Positions 1 to 8,717 of a stretch of 64,000 nucleotides of DNA are shown here, piece by piece (the stretch's first letter is position 1; each line of letters opens with the position of its first letter). A program made the translations under genes and the position numbers. The notes below the pieces were generated by a model. The model was not told the origin of the DNA and searched no databases. It saw only the letters and a program-made list of their open reading frames with translations. The stretch comes from Bacillus sp. REN16 (GTDB lineage Bacteria; Bacillota; Bacilli; Bacillales; Bacillaceae_L), in contig NZ_JAJFZK010000007.1 in NCBI RefSeq assembly GCF_020731355.1, positions 266,054 through 330,053 on the forward strand, given 5' to 3'.

Positions 1-51
1 CAACTTTTTGTTATAATGGGTAGAACAGATCTAGGGTGAGGTGGTTTTTAG

Positions 52-348
52 ATGGCTTTTGGGATTAAACGCAAGGAACTTCTTGAATGGAAAAAGAAAG
101 TTTTCGAAGGAGAAATTGCTTTTCTTACACATTATTGGATTGACGACCGCTTTCCTGGCATGCGTACCGTGACAAAGGTAGGCTGTTCCGACGTTGAGAA
201 ACTAAAAGCATGGGGAAAACAATATGGAATTCCTTCTGCATACATTCATAACCGGACAGGCTTTCCTCATTTTGATTTATTAGGGGAAAGACAAATTGAA
301 ATATTAAAAAGTGAAAACATGCAGCATCAACTAGAAAGATTCAAATGA
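52..348 (+). CDS. Conserved small protein, YneQ-like
   Basis: Encodes 98 residues, soluble, with no signal peptide or membrane segment. It resembles the uncharacterised Bacillus YneQ type (N-terminus MAFGIKRKEL, then an aromatic-rich FLTHYWIDDRFPG motif); this match is from memory. A likely SigA -10 hexamer TATAAT lies at 12-17, but its -35 would fall before the window. A GGTGAGG-type ribosome site sits just before the ATG. mscL follows 73 bases downstream, on the same strand but with its own strong ribosome site. Function unknown. Confidence 0.75.
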   Translation: MAFGIKRKELLEWKKKVFEGEIAFLTHYWIDDRFPGMRTVTKVGCSDVEKLKAWGKQYGIPSAYIHNRTGFPHFDLLGERQIEILKSENMQHQLERFK

Positions 349-421
349 TAAGCATTTCGTACTATTTTCTTTTAAACATATTTTAGTAAAATAAAGAAGT
401 ATTTGAAAGGAGAACAACAAT

Positions 422-799
422 ATGTTAAATGAATTTAAAAAGTTTGCTTTAAAAGGCAATGTGATTGATCTTGCAGTCGGTGTCATTATTGGTGGGGCAT
501 TCGGAAAAATCGTAACATCACTCGTAAATGATATTATTATGCCGTTAATTGGTTTTTTGCTTGGCGGTGTTGACATAACAAAGGCTTCCATCCCCTTTAA
601 TGGCGAGGAAATTATGTATGGTGCTTTTATGCAAACCGTTTTGGACTTTTTAATTATTTCTTTCTCGATTTTTTTCTTTGTCCGCTTTTTCCAACGCTTC
701 AAGAAAAAAGAAGAAGAAAAACCTGCAACACCTACCCCATCAAAAGAAGAACAGCTGCTTACTGAAATTCGTGATTTATTGAAAGAACAAAGGAACTAA
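422..799 (+). CDS. mscL: Large-conductance mechanosensitive channel MscL
   Basis: 125 residues, the usual MscL length. The channel releases solutes from the cytoplasm during hypo-osmotic shock and works as a homopentamer in the cell membrane. The N-terminal amphipathic segment ([20 protein letters not shown]) leads into the pore-lining TM1 (about residues 15-45), a short periplasmic loop containing the FNGEEI stretch, TM2 (about 65-90), and a charged C-terminal bundle helix rich in Lys/Glu. AGGAG lies 8 bases before the ATG. It appears monocistronic, with a strong terminator directly after the stop codon. Confidence 0.97.
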   Translation: MLNEFKKFALKGNVIDLAVGVIIGGAFGKIVTSLVNDIIMPLIGFLLGGVDITKASIPFNGEEIMYGAFMQTVLDFLIISFSIFFFVRFFQRFKKKEEEKPATPTPSKEEQLLTEIRDLLKEQRN

Positions 800-802
800 C
801 TG

Positions 803-847
803 AAAAAGGGTTGTCCAGAATCGATATCGACTGGACAACCCTTTTTT
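803..847. terminator. Rho-independent terminator after mscL
   Basis: An 11-bp GC-rich stem (GGGTTGTCCAG at 808-818 with CTGGACAACCC at 831-841) is flanked by an A-run and a T-run, so it can act in both directions. It separates mscL from the convergent thioesterase gene. Confidence 0.9.
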
Positions 848-1364
848 AACTCTCCCATGGCAGTGAAATGCTGAACTTCGATGCCATTTTTTCATTCTCT
901 TTTTTGCGTCTTTTTCGGTTTTCAGCACGATCTTTTCCGGATTCATGAAGCATCTTTTCTTCCTCAGATTTCGGGATGACTCTTGGGACCGGCTTTGGTT
1001 TTCCGTTCTCGTCTAACGCTACAAACGTTAAAAATGATAATGCACAAATATTCCGTTCTCCCGTATATAAATCCTCAGCAATCACCTTTACGAAAACCTC
1101 CATCGATGATCGCCCTGTGTATGTTACATAAGCCTCCAAACAAACAGAGCTTCCTTCATGAATCGGATGAAGGAAATCCACTGAATCTGTTGATGCGGTA
1201 ACAACTGGAGAGCGTGAATGTCTTACTGCTGCAATGGAAGCAACATCATCAATATAGGCCATGAGCTTTCCGCCAAACATTGTTCCATGATAATTTGTAT
1301 CAGGCGGAAATACATTGCTTGTCTTCACAACAAAAGATTCCCTGCAGTACTTTGCATCTTCCAT
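846..1364 (-). CDS. Acyl-CoA thioesterase, hotdog fold (YkhA type)
   Basis: 172 residues with one hotdog domain (about residues 8-125). It shows the usual signature of this family: NxxGTMFGGKLMAYIDDVAS near residues 23-43, the segment around the active-site Asp. The C-terminus is a Lys/Arg/Glu-rich tail. The family hydrolyses acyl-CoA thioesters in the cytoplasm; substrate length cannot be read from sequence. The start ATG has AAGGGG 8 bases upstream. It is convergent with mscL and shares its terminator. Confidence 0.92.
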   Translation of the reverse strand: MEDAKYCRESFVVKTSNVFPPDTNYHGTMFGGKLMAYIDDVASIAAVRHSRSPVVTASTDSVDFLHPIHEGSSVCLEAYVTYTGRSSMEVFVKVIAEDLYTGERNICALSFLTFVALDENGKPKPVPRVIPKSEEEKMLHESGKDRAENRKRRKKENEKMASKFSISLPWES

Positions 1365-1421
1365 ACGTAAGTCCCCTTTTTTATTTCTTGTAGTATTCTT
1401 CTCTTATTATACATTTGTAAT

Positions 1422-2387
1422 TCACGCAGTAAATTTTTGTTCAAGACGTTCGAATGAATATACACGATCGATAAATAGAGCGTAAATCGAAGCTAGAATT
1501 TGCTGGAAGAGCATTCCGACAACAACTGGAACGGCAACTTCCGCTGGGAAGAATGCAATTGCAATGACAGCCCCTGCGCTTATATTACGCATACCACCAG
1601 TAAAGATCAGAGCAATTATGACGTCTGGGTCTAATTTCATTAAACGGCCGATTCCCCAGGCGATTAAATAGCCACAAAATGCAATGAAAAACACAACGAC
1701 ACCAATCTTAATCAGTTTTGGGGTTACATTTTGTAAATAAGGTGCAATTTCGGCACTATTGATCATGACTACGACACCAAGCCCAATTTTTGAAAAAGGT
1801 GCCAACGTTGGGCTAAGTGTTTTTGTACACTTGCCTCTCGTAAAATGATTAACTAGCATCCCGAGGATTGATGGAAGCACAACCATGAAAAAGAGACCCT
1901 GCATAATACTGAGCACGTCCATTTCAACATTACTGCCGACAAATAATGTTAAACTATACGGTACAACGAATGGTGAAATCAAAGTATCGATTAAAATGAT
2001 GGATAGTGTAAGCGCAATATTTCCGTGCTTCATGGCAACCCAGATAAAACTTGAAATCCCAGTTGGAATAACTACAGCCAAAATCAATCCCGTAATGGTA
2101 AAACTGTCACCTGGAAAGGTTAAATGTCCAACAATCCAAGCCCAAGCCGGCATAACCAAATGCAATGTAAACAGGGCTATGAGGATTGGAAATGGATGTG
2201 TGATCGCCTTTTTTAATGAACTAAAACTTGAACTTAATGCTCCTGAAAAAGTGATGAATGCAAAAATCCACGGTACCAAATATGAAAAAGGAGCTAAATA
2301 TGCAGTTAGTAAAACTCCCAATACTACACTGGTAGGTGTAATAAGCGGCATGAGCTTCTCTAATTTTTTGTTGAGTTTCTGTAACAT
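1422..2387 (-). CDS. Bile acid:sodium symporter family protein (YocS-like)
   Basis: About 321 residues with roughly nine to ten hydrophobic segments and the SBF/BASS fold. Conserved motifs include the FTGGMRNISAGAV stretch in the C-terminal half and VIPTGISSFIW in the N-terminal half, typical of the sodium/substrate crossing region. Three ATGs stand in a row at the start; the third (2387) has the best distance from AGGAG. Substrate is unknown; relatives move organic anions such as pantoate, pyruvate or bile acids with sodium. A hairpin-rich repeat lies directly upstream. Confidence 0.9.
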   Translation of the reverse strand: MLQKLNKKLEKLMPLITPTSVVLGVLLTAYLAPFSYLVPWIFAFITFSGALSSSFSSLKKAITHPFPILIALFTLHLVMPAWAWIVGHLTFPGDSFTITGLILAVVIPTGISSFIWVAMKHGNIALTLSIILIDTLISPFVVPYSLTLFVGSNVEMDVLSIMQGLFFMVVLPSILGMLVNHFTRGKCTKTLSPTLAPFSKIGLGVVVMINSAEIAPYLQNVTPKLIKIGVVVFFIAFCGYLIAWGIGRLMKLDPDVIIALIFTGGMRNISAGAVIAIAFFPAEVAVPVVVGMLFQQILASIYALFIDRVYSFERLEQKFTA

Positions 2388-2419
2388 CATCATTCTCCTA
2401 GTTTATCAATCTACTTCTA

Positions 2420-2590
2420 TCAAATGCGCCAAAGCGCATTTGCTGCACGATTTTTTTCGAGCAAGCTCGAAAAATTACCCCTAAAAAATCGTGGCATCCG
2501 CCGGAGGCATGACTTTATTCAGTCAGCTGAATAAAGTCAAGACCATTTTTTAAGTATACTACAATTTTAGCATTTTAGAGGTTGTCTTAT
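2420..2590. repeat. Hairpin-rich intergenic repeat, copy A
   Basis: Four consecutive inverted repeats: CAAATGCGCC with GCGCATTTG (2421-2442), TTTTTTCGAGC with GCTCGAAAA (2452-2473), GCATCCGCC/GGAGGC (2494-2509), and TGACTTTATTC (2510-2520) with GAATAAAGTCA (2529-2539). The same series in the same order recurs at 52258-52448. It lies in the 5' leader of the symporter gene on the minus strand. No ORF is present; it looks like a non-autonomous repeat or a structured RNA element. Confidence 0.75.
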
Positions 2591-2631
2591 AAAGGAAATC
2601 AAAAAACTTGGGTTTTATTACCGCAAAATGA

Positions 2632-2664
2632 GAAAAGCATCATCACGGATGTGACAATGCTTTC
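2632..2664 (-). terminator. Possible terminator of the 50-aa gene
   Basis: On the minus strand GAAAGCAT-TGTCAC pairs imperfectly with GTGATG-ATGCTTTTC and is followed by T-rich sequence. It lies 8 bases after the stop codon of the small gene at 2672-2824. Confidence 0.45.
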
Positions 2665-2671
2665 GATCAGT

Positions 2672-2824
2672 TTAGCTTGGATCATTCTCATCAAATGAAA
2701 GGGTTGTAACCTGTGTATAATCCCCCTCTTCTATTTCTTCCATTGACGCATTTTCTCTTAATTCATCCTCTGTATCCATACCAACTGCGATTGTTGCCTG
2801 TTCCTTTTGTTGACGTTTTTTCAT
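2672..2824 (-). CDS. Small acidic protein, unknown
   Basis: A 50-residue protein starting MKKRQQKEQATIAVGM, with a basic first few residues followed by a strongly acidic body (many Glu/Asp, ending SFDENDPS). AAGGAG stands at good distance before the ATG and a hairpin follows the stop, so this is probably a real gene. No membrane segment or cysteine. I do not recognise a family. Its position alone, between two unrelated membrane-protein genes, says nothing about function. Confidence 0.6.
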   Translation of the reverse strand: MKKRQQKEQATIAVGMDTEDELRENASMEEIEEGDYTQVTTLSFDENDPS

Positions 2825-3012
2825 AGGTAAACACTCCTTTCTTTTTAGTATGTCCCATTATAAGTTGGGAATGCTACAAAAAAAACCGCTTTTTCAGAAT
2901 AGTATTTTTATACGATTGGAAGCATTTTTATTTAAAAAGTCCTCGCATTCTTATGCAATTTGTTATAAAGTATTCATTGTGACTTTTTTAGAATCTTTGA
3001 GGTGAAACAACA

Positions 3013-4374
3013 ATGGCAGTACAAAAATATCAAGAAAAACCAGCAATCACTGATTATTTAAAATTTATAATTCCTTCCTTAATCGGGATTATTTTATTTA
3101 TTGTCCCATTTCAATATAAAGATACATTCACAATCCCTGTTGCCATTTTGGCGGGCATTGTTCAGAATTTATTAGGTGATTCGATTCCTTATATTATGAC
3201 TGGTTTGATCACGATTACCGGGATGATTTCAATCATTTCTTATCTAGTAAAACCTTCATTTATTACGAGATCCCCTTTTTTATCTGGATTATTTTACGTT
3301 GCACCGGTATGGGTAATTGCACGAATTCTCGGTATGATATTCGCAATCATGACCTTATTCAAGGTTGGACCTTCTGCTATTTGGTCGGACTCGACCGGAG
3401 GTACATTATTATTTGATTTAATTCCTGTATTGTTTTCGGTGTTTTTATTTGCAGGATTATTTTTACCATTATTACTTGAATTTGGACTTCTGGAGCTATT
3501 CGGGGCATTGCTGACCAAGGTGATGCGTCCCCTTTTTGGATTACCTGGACGTTCTTCTGTTGACGCCATCGCTTCTTGGTTAGGAGATGGTACCATTGGG
3601 ATTCTCCTTACAAGTAAACAATATGAAGAAGGTTATTATACAAAAAGGGAATCAGCCATTGTTGCAACAGCATTCTCTGTTGTTTCCATTACATTTACAG
3701 TAGTTATTTTAGCTCAAATGGGTTTAGCAAATATGTTTGCCCCATTCTATTTTACAATTTTACTTGCAGGCTTGGTTGCGGCGATCATAACGCCAAGAAT
3801 CCCGCCATTATCGAGAAAGACAGATACGTATTATGAAGGTACCACACAGAAGGCAGACGAAACCATTCCACCCGATATCAGTCGCTTCCAATGGGGAATG
3901 GAACAAGCGGTTGTCCAAGCTAGAAAAAGTAGTGACTTTTCCAAAGTGTTAAAAGGCGGCATACAAAATGTGTTGGATATGTGGATGGGCGTAGTTCCTG
4001 TCGTTATGGCGATTGGAACCATAGCACTGATTATTGCTGAATTCACACCCATCTTTAAATATTTGGGAGCGCCATTTGTACCGATTCTCACACTGCTCCA
4101 GGTGCCAGAAGCAGTTGCTGCATCTGAAACAATGGTAATTGGATTTGCAGATATGTTCTTGCCATCCATAATCGGTGCAGATATCGAGAATGATCTTACA
4201 CGATTTGTAATCGCTGGTGTATCGATAACGCAGTTAATCTATATGTCCGAGGTCGGTGGATTGTTACTCGGCTCCAAAATACCAGTTTCATTCCTGGACT
4301 TAGTGCTTATTTTTTTACAACGTACACTTATCACTTTACCGATTATAGTTGGAATGGCGTATTTGTTTTTTTAG
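3013..4374 (+). CDS. YjiH family membrane protein with nucleoside-recognition (Gate) domain
   Basis: 453 residues and about ten hydrophobic segments. The middle and C-terminal parts show the Gate (nucleoside-recognition) fold shared with NupC and spore proteins: LPGRSSVDAIASWLGDGTIGI near residues 175-195 and SETMVIGFADMFLPSIIGA near 370-390. Family role is not established; substrate transport or gating is inferred. GAGGTG lies 9 bases before the ATG. It stands alone, followed by tandem GGCCATAAA repeats and a strong hairpin. Confidence 0.85.
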   Translation: MAVQKYQEKPAITDYLKFIIPSLIGIILFIVPFQYKDTFTIPVAILAGIVQNLLGDSIPYIMTGLITITGMISIISYLVKPSFITRSPFLSGLFYVAPVWVIARILGMIFAIMTLFKVGPSAIWSDSTGGTLLFDLIPVLFSVFLFAGLFLPLLLEFGLLELFGALLTKVMRPLFGLPGRSSVDAIASWLGDGTIGILLTSKQYEEGYYTKRESAIVATAFSVVSITFTVVILAQMGLANMFAPFYFTILLAGLVAAIITPRIPPLSRKTDTYYEGTTQKADETIPPDISRFQWGMEQAVVQARKSSDFSKVLKGGIQNVLDMWMGVVPVVMAIGTIALIIAEFTPIFKYLGAPFVPILTLLQVPEAVAASETMVIGFADMFLPSIIGADIENDLTRFVIAGVSITQLIYMSEVGGLLLGSKIPVSFLDLVLIFLQRTLITLPIIVGMAYLFF

Positions 4375-4407
4375 ATTGAAGGATTTCTTGTCATTTTTAA
4401 GCTAAAA

Positions 4408-4496
4408 GCCAAAAAATAAAATTATTGGCCATAAAAATGAAATAATGGCCATAAAGCCCCCGCTATTGGCCATAAAATTAAAATATCAGCCATAAC
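4408..4496. repeat. Tandem GGCCATAAA repeats
   Basis: Three copies of GGCCATAAA and a fourth degenerate one (AGCCATAAC) are spaced about 18-24 bases apart (near 4428-4436, 4447-4455, 4468-4476, 4488-4496), with A/T-rich spacers of unequal sequence. The array lies just after the stop of the YjiH gene and before the terminator. No ORF and no cas genes; it looks like a degenerate intergenic repeat. Confidence 0.6.
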
Positions 4497-4506
4497 ACAC
4501 AAATTA

Positions 4507-4533
4507 GCCCTACGAAATGATTCTTCGTAGGGC
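4507..4533. terminator. Bidirectional terminator-like hairpin
   Basis: A 10-bp perfect stem (GCCCTACGAA with TTCGTAGGGC, 7-base loop) stands between the YjiH gene and the convergent ABC exporter operon. T-tracts are short on both sides. Confidence 0.65.
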
Positions 4534-4550
4534 CTTTACATATCAATTTA

Positions 4551-5558
4551 TCAAACTTTCACCGGAACTTCTTCTTTCACAAAGCCTTCCTGATAAATTC
4601 GACTGATGATTGACTCGATTTCAGGCTCTTCTACCGTCAAATCGGTAATATTATGGGTTTGTGTAATTTGTGAAATCACATCTGACGCGGAAAAATTATC
4701 TCGATTGAAACGGATCCATTTTCGATTCCCTTCCTCCTTACAGACCTCTCCATTCGAAACCCGTAAATCAACCCCATTTTCCTCGACATCGACTATTAGC
4801 GTTCGCATTTTTCCGTAGCGTGACTTAACCGCAGCAATCTCTCCATCATACACCTTTTGGCCATGATCAATCAGAACCATTCGTTTACAGAGCTTCTCAA
4901 TGTCTTCCATGTCATGGGTTGTTAAGATCACCGTGACATTTCGAAGCTTATTGATTTCTTGTATAAATTCCCGCATTTTTTCTTTTGCAACGACATCGAG
5001 TCCAATCGTGGGTTCATCTAAAAACAGAATGTCTGGATCATGTAAAAGAGAAGCGGCAATGTCCGCTCTCATTCGCTGACCTAGTGAAAGCTGGCGAACA
5101 GGCGTGTTGAGAAATTCACCAAGGCCCAATATATTTGAAAAAGTAGCCATATTTTCTTTATATCGCGGTTCAGGAACACGGTATATTTCCTTTAGTAATT
5201 CAAATGATTCAATCGTCGGCAGGTCCCACCAAAGCTGGGTTCGTTGCCCAAATACAACCCCGATGTTTTTCGCATTTTCCTTACGATTTTCATAAGGCAC
5301 AATCCCATTTACACGAATTGAACCACTTGATGGCACAAGAATTCCTGTAAGCATTTTTATTGTCGTTGATTTGCCGGCGCCATTTGGTCCAATATAGCCA
5401 ACCATTTCCCCTTTTTCAATCGAAAATGAAATGTCTTTAACCGCCTCTTTTGTTTCAAATTGCCGATTGACAACACTTTTTAATGCTCCAACAAAACCGG
5501 TCTCCCTTTTTGCAATCTTAAATTCTTTCCTTAAATTTTCAACCTCAATGATAGCCAT
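4551..5558 (-). CDS. ABC-2 type exporter, ATP-binding protein
   Basis: 335 residues with one nucleotide-binding domain: Walker A GPNGAGKST near residue 58, the signature LSLGQRMRADIA, and Walker B ILFLDEPTIGLD, with the switch His in TTHDMED. A C-terminal extension of about 90 residues follows. It groups with the COG4586-type ATPases that pair with two distinct permeases. Last gene of a three-gene minus-strand operon. Substrate unknown. Its ATG has AAGGGGG 6 bases upstream. Confidence 0.93.
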   Translation of the reverse strand: MAIIEVENLRKEFKIAKRETGFVGALKSVVNRQFETKEAVKDISFSIEKGEMVGYIGPNGAGKSTTIKMLTGILVPSSGSIRVNGIVPYENRKENAKNIGVVFGQRTQLWWDLPTIESFELLKEIYRVPEPRYKENMATFSNILGLGEFLNTPVRQLSLGQRMRADIAASLLHDPDILFLDEPTIGLDVVAKEKMREFIQEINKLRNVTVILTTHDMEDIEKLCKRMVLIDHGQKVYDGEIAAVKSRYGKMRTLIVDVEENGVDLRVSNGEVCKEEGNRKWIRFNRDNFSASDVISQITQTHNITDLTVEEPEIESIISRIYQEGFVKEEVPVKV

Positions 5559-5576
5559 GACACAACCCCCTTTTTA

Positions 5577-6386
5577 TCAAGATCCAGCACTTTTATATCG
5601 ACTTAACCCAAGCATCCACACATTATACGCTAGTAAAAAAAATACGATTCCCACAAGTGGTGTTAAATACCCGATATAAGATGGGAAATTGGGTGTTTCC
5701 TTATCTAAAATCACCGCTGCCGGGAAGTAGTTCACAAATCCAAATGGAACGACAAACGCTGTTACCCATTGGACTATTTTTGGATAAATCGAAAGCGGAT
5801 AGTTTGTTAAATTTCGAGCAGGATACATCACAACCCAATAAAACCGCTCTGATTTTGTGGTCCAGAAGGCAATAGCTGAAATAAAAACGAGCAGACCCCC
5901 TTGAACTAATATCCCACCGATAATTGCACCTAATAGAAATAGGACTTTTCCAAATTGCCAATGAATATCAAGGGCATTGCCCACCCAGATGAAAACAAGA
6001 ATACTGAAAATGAATTGACCAGCTGCTCCAATATCAAATTTCATCGCCATAAAATGAAAGAATGGATTGATAGGACGCACGAGAAATCGGTCAAACGTTC
6101 CATTCACAATATACGTATCCAGGCTTCTAAAATGGAAAAAGAGAATGATACAAAATCCCCATGATAGAACAGCAAGTGCAAATAAAAAGAGTAGTTCATA
6201 GAAATTCCATTTTCCAAGTTCTTTAAATTGATAAAGCATAATCCACATCGTCACGGCAGTTCCCGTGTAGGCCGCAACCATTCCGGCAATCCGCATGATA
6301 AATGCAAAGCGATACTGCATTTGGGCACGGACCCCCGCCCCTACAAGTTTAAAATATAATTGAATGTAATCGATTATTTTATTCAT
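5577..6386 (-). CDS. ABC-2 type exporter, permease
   Basis: 269 residues and six predicted membrane segments. It resembles the ABC-2 permeases paired with COG4586-type ATPases. A helical cytoplasmic start (NKIIDYIQLYFKLVGAGVRAQMQYR) precedes the first membrane segment. It lies 18 bases before the ATPase gene and 3 bases after the sister permease, so the three subunits are probably made together as a heteromeric exporter in the cell membrane. Confidence 0.88.
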   Translation of the reverse strand: MNKIIDYIQLYFKLVGAGVRAQMQYRFAFIMRIAGMVAAYTGTAVTMWIMLYQFKELGKWNFYELLFLFALAVLSWGFCIILFFHFRSLDTYIVNGTFDRFLVRPINPFFHFMAMKFDIGAAGQFIFSILVFIWVGNALDIHWQFGKVLFLLGAIIGGILVQGGLLVFISAIAFWTTKSERFYWVVMYPARNLTNYPLSIYPKIVQWVTAFVVPFGFVNYFPAAVILDKETPNFPSYIGYLTPLVGIVFFLLAYNVWMLGLSRYKSAGS

Positions 6387-6389
6387 GTG

Positions 6390-7193
6390 TTACCCTCCCT
6401 GCACAATCACTTTGTTTGATGCTTTACGCCAAACAAATCGGAGGATTCCGTAAGACACGGCCACCCAAAATAACTGAATCCCAATTGATAGAAACACAGC
6501 ACTACCCGAAATTTCTTCTATGAAAATAGCATTCGGTATAAAATAGATTCCTTGAAATGGCAAATATGACGCAAACGTTTGCAACCATCCCGGGAAAAAC
6601 CACAGTGGAATGACTGAGCCGGATAATAGTGAAACGGAAAAATAGAAAATATCCTCGATTCCTCCTGTTTCAATAAGCCAAAACGTAAATAGGCCAAAAG
6701 TCAGCTCGATACAGTACCGAATTAAAAAGCCTAAAAAACCTGAAATAATAAATAAAATCCATGTCGCCCACGAAGTTGGAAGGCTCAAATCGACAAAGAA
6801 AAACAAAAGAATATATAACGGAACTAATGCGGTCAACATATAAAACGCAACACTACCAAAATCCGCAAACAAATATCGTAAAGGCACATCAAATGGCCTC
6901 ATTAGTTCGAGTGCGATATCCCCTGTTCGAACTTTTTCCTGTAACTCCCACAAAGGTGTACCAGCACCATTGACTGCTGTTAAAAACTGACTGACGACAA
7001 CATAAGTAAGCATGGCGGTTAACGATATTCCACTTGCTTCTTCTTTTCCAGCATACAGCGCATACCAAATCGACATCCACATTAACAAAAAGATGATATT
7101 TGAAACCAGCCTTGTCCATACATCAAATCGGTAGGCGGCAGATCTCATAAAAGCTTTTTTCGTAAAAGCCGTATACATTTTTACCGTATCCAT
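6390..7193 (-). CDS. ABC-2 type exporter, second permease
   Basis: About 267 residues, six predicted membrane segments, related to the preceding permease in overall plan. First gene of the exporter operon. An in-frame TTG exists at 7211, but AGAGGTG stands at proper distance only from the ATG at 7193, which I take as the start. The protein begins MDTVKMYTAFTKKAF, a typical cytoplasmic helix. Confidence 0.88.
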   Translation of the reverse strand: MDTVKMYTAFTKKAFMRSAAYRFDVWTRLVSNIIFLLMWMSIWYALYAGKEEASGISLTAMLTYVVVSQFLTAVNGAGTPLWELQEKVRTGDIALELMRPFDVPLRYLFADFGSVAFYMLTALVPLYILLFFFVDLSLPTSWATWILFIISGFLGFLIRYCIELTFGLFTFWLIETGGIEDIFYFSVSLLSGSVIPLWFFPGWLQTFASYLPFQGIYFIPNAIFIEEISGSAVFLSIGIQLFWVAVSYGILRFVWRKASNKVIVQGG

Positions 7194-7303
7194 CAGGTCA
7201 CCTCTACTCAACTATCAACAGGTTTGCGAAAAGCAAAGTATATGAAAAATACTTTGCTATTAACAGATTTTTCTTTATAGTAGCACAGTTGTCTATCTTT
7301 CGA

Positions 7304-8614
7304 CTAGGCACTTTCTCTCTTTTTAGCCCCAAGTTTTGTAACCGTTTGTTCGATCAAAATAGCAACGACTGTTCCAAGAACAAGCCCATTATTTAAAACT
7401 GACGTTAAAATAGGTGGTACATCCTGAAAAGCACTTGATGGCACAAACATTGAACCCACCCCAACGAACAACGAAAACACAATAATCATTCTGGATTGAC
7501 TTTTATTGACCAGATTTTCAAATCCGGCTAATGCTGGCAGCATAAGATTTGCGAATATAATAAAAACCGTTGCATAACCAATGGGTGCAGGCAAGCCCGA
7601 AACGAAATTCATAATTTTAGGAAAGAAACTAATTACGACTAAAATAAAACTGCCGACAATAAATGGCAGCCTAGTATTAATTTTCGTAGTTGCAATGAAA
7701 CCTGCAGCCCCGGATATAGGTACAGGTGCAACTGCTGAAAAGAGTCCTGCTAACATTTGGTTAATTCCAGCCATAAATCCAGCTGGCCGATATCTTGTTT
7801 TTGCTAATTTAATGTTTTGCGATTGCAGCACCTGCTCGACAACCCTTACACTTGCGATTAAATTTGTTAAAAGTAACAGAGTCACAAGGATCGATGTAGC
7901 AATCATTCCACTATCAAAAACTGGTTTACCGAAGGCAAAAACAGGTGGAACTTCCATTAATTTATTTGATGTGATCTTGACTGGCTCTGTTAGTCCAAAG
8001 ACAGCAAAAATGATCCAACCAAGGGCTAAGCTAATAAGTACGGAGTATTGCCTTAAGACCCGAGGTCCTTTTTCTGCAAAAACAAACGTAAAAAGAACAA
8101 TAAAAAGACAAATACCCGCGATTTTTAGATTTACTGTTTCTTCGCCACGGTAGCCAACTCCGAAGATGCCATTTAAAAATGAACCACTTAGCTGTAATGA
8201 TAGTAAAATTAAATATGTCCCTGTCACAACAGGTGTAAATAGCTTTGAGAGTCGATCAATTATCCCGAGCACACTTAAAAGCATAAATAAAATCCCGCTG
8301 ACCAAAATCCCCGCTTCTATCGCCCGAAGCGTTTCTTCCCCCGATCCGTACAAGGTCGGCCCTAAACCAGCATAAATAATAAACACGCCCCACCATAGAC
8401 CTGCTGGACCTTCATTAATCGGCAAGCGATGCCCAAAATACACTTGAACCAAACCGGATAATCCAAGTACAAGGAATGTCCGCGAAACGAAGCTTGCCGT
8501 TTCAGAAGCGTCCATCCCATATAGGGCTGCAATCGCGATTGGTGCCACAATCGAACTAGCTATGATAAAGGCTAGCCATTGTAATGAACTAAAAAATACT
8601 TTCAATTTCCTCAT
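7304..8614 (-). CDS. NCS2 family purine/pyrimidine permease (YwdJ-like)
   Basis: 436 residues with about 12-14 membrane segments. It belongs to the uracil/xanthine (NCS2) family, with conserved stretches GPAGLWWG near residue 70, VTGTYLILLSLQLSG in the middle and a loop PVPISGAAGFIATT near 300. It resembles the divergent Bacillus YwdJ branch more than PbuX or PyrP, so the base carried is uncertain. The ribosome site is weak. The 100-base leader is too short for a purine riboswitch and shows none. Confidence 0.87.
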   Translation of the reverse strand: MRKLKVFFSSLQWLAFIIASSIVAPIAIAALYGMDASETASFVSRTFLVLGLSGLVQVYFGHRLPINEGPAGLWWGVFIIYAGLGPTLYGSGEETLRAIEAGILVSGILFMLLSVLGIIDRLSKLFTPVVTGTYLILLSLQLSGSFLNGIFGVGYRGEETVNLKIAGICLFIVLFTFVFAEKGPRVLRQYSVLISLALGWIIFAVFGLTEPVKITSNKLMEVPPVFAFGKPVFDSGMIATSILVTLLLLTNLIASVRVVEQVLQSQNIKLAKTRYRPAGFMAGINQMLAGLFSAVAPVPISGAAGFIATTKINTRLPFIVGSFILVVISFFPKIMNFVSGLPAPIGYATVFIIFANLMLPALAGFENLVNKSQSRMIIVFSLFVGVGSMFVPSSAFQDVPPILTSVLNNGLVLGTVVAILIEQTVTKLGAKKRESA

Positions 8615-8717
8615 CCCATTCCAAAATATTCCGCATTAATCATTTTATCATTTTTTTCAATAGGTGAATGTTTGTTATAATGTATTTGCTTTAATTTTTA
8701 CATATGGAGGAAAATTT

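Noticed and set aside
331..702. 123-codon minus-strand frame over mscL
   Set aside because: Antisense shadow of mscL; no ribosome site, Lys-rich translation without a family pattern.
4408..4496. CRISPR array
   Set aside because: Repeat core only 9 bases, irregular short spacers, and no cas genes anywhere in the window.
7304..8717. Purine riboswitch before the NCS2 permease
   Set aside because: The leader is about 100 bases and lacks the conserved three-way junction motifs.
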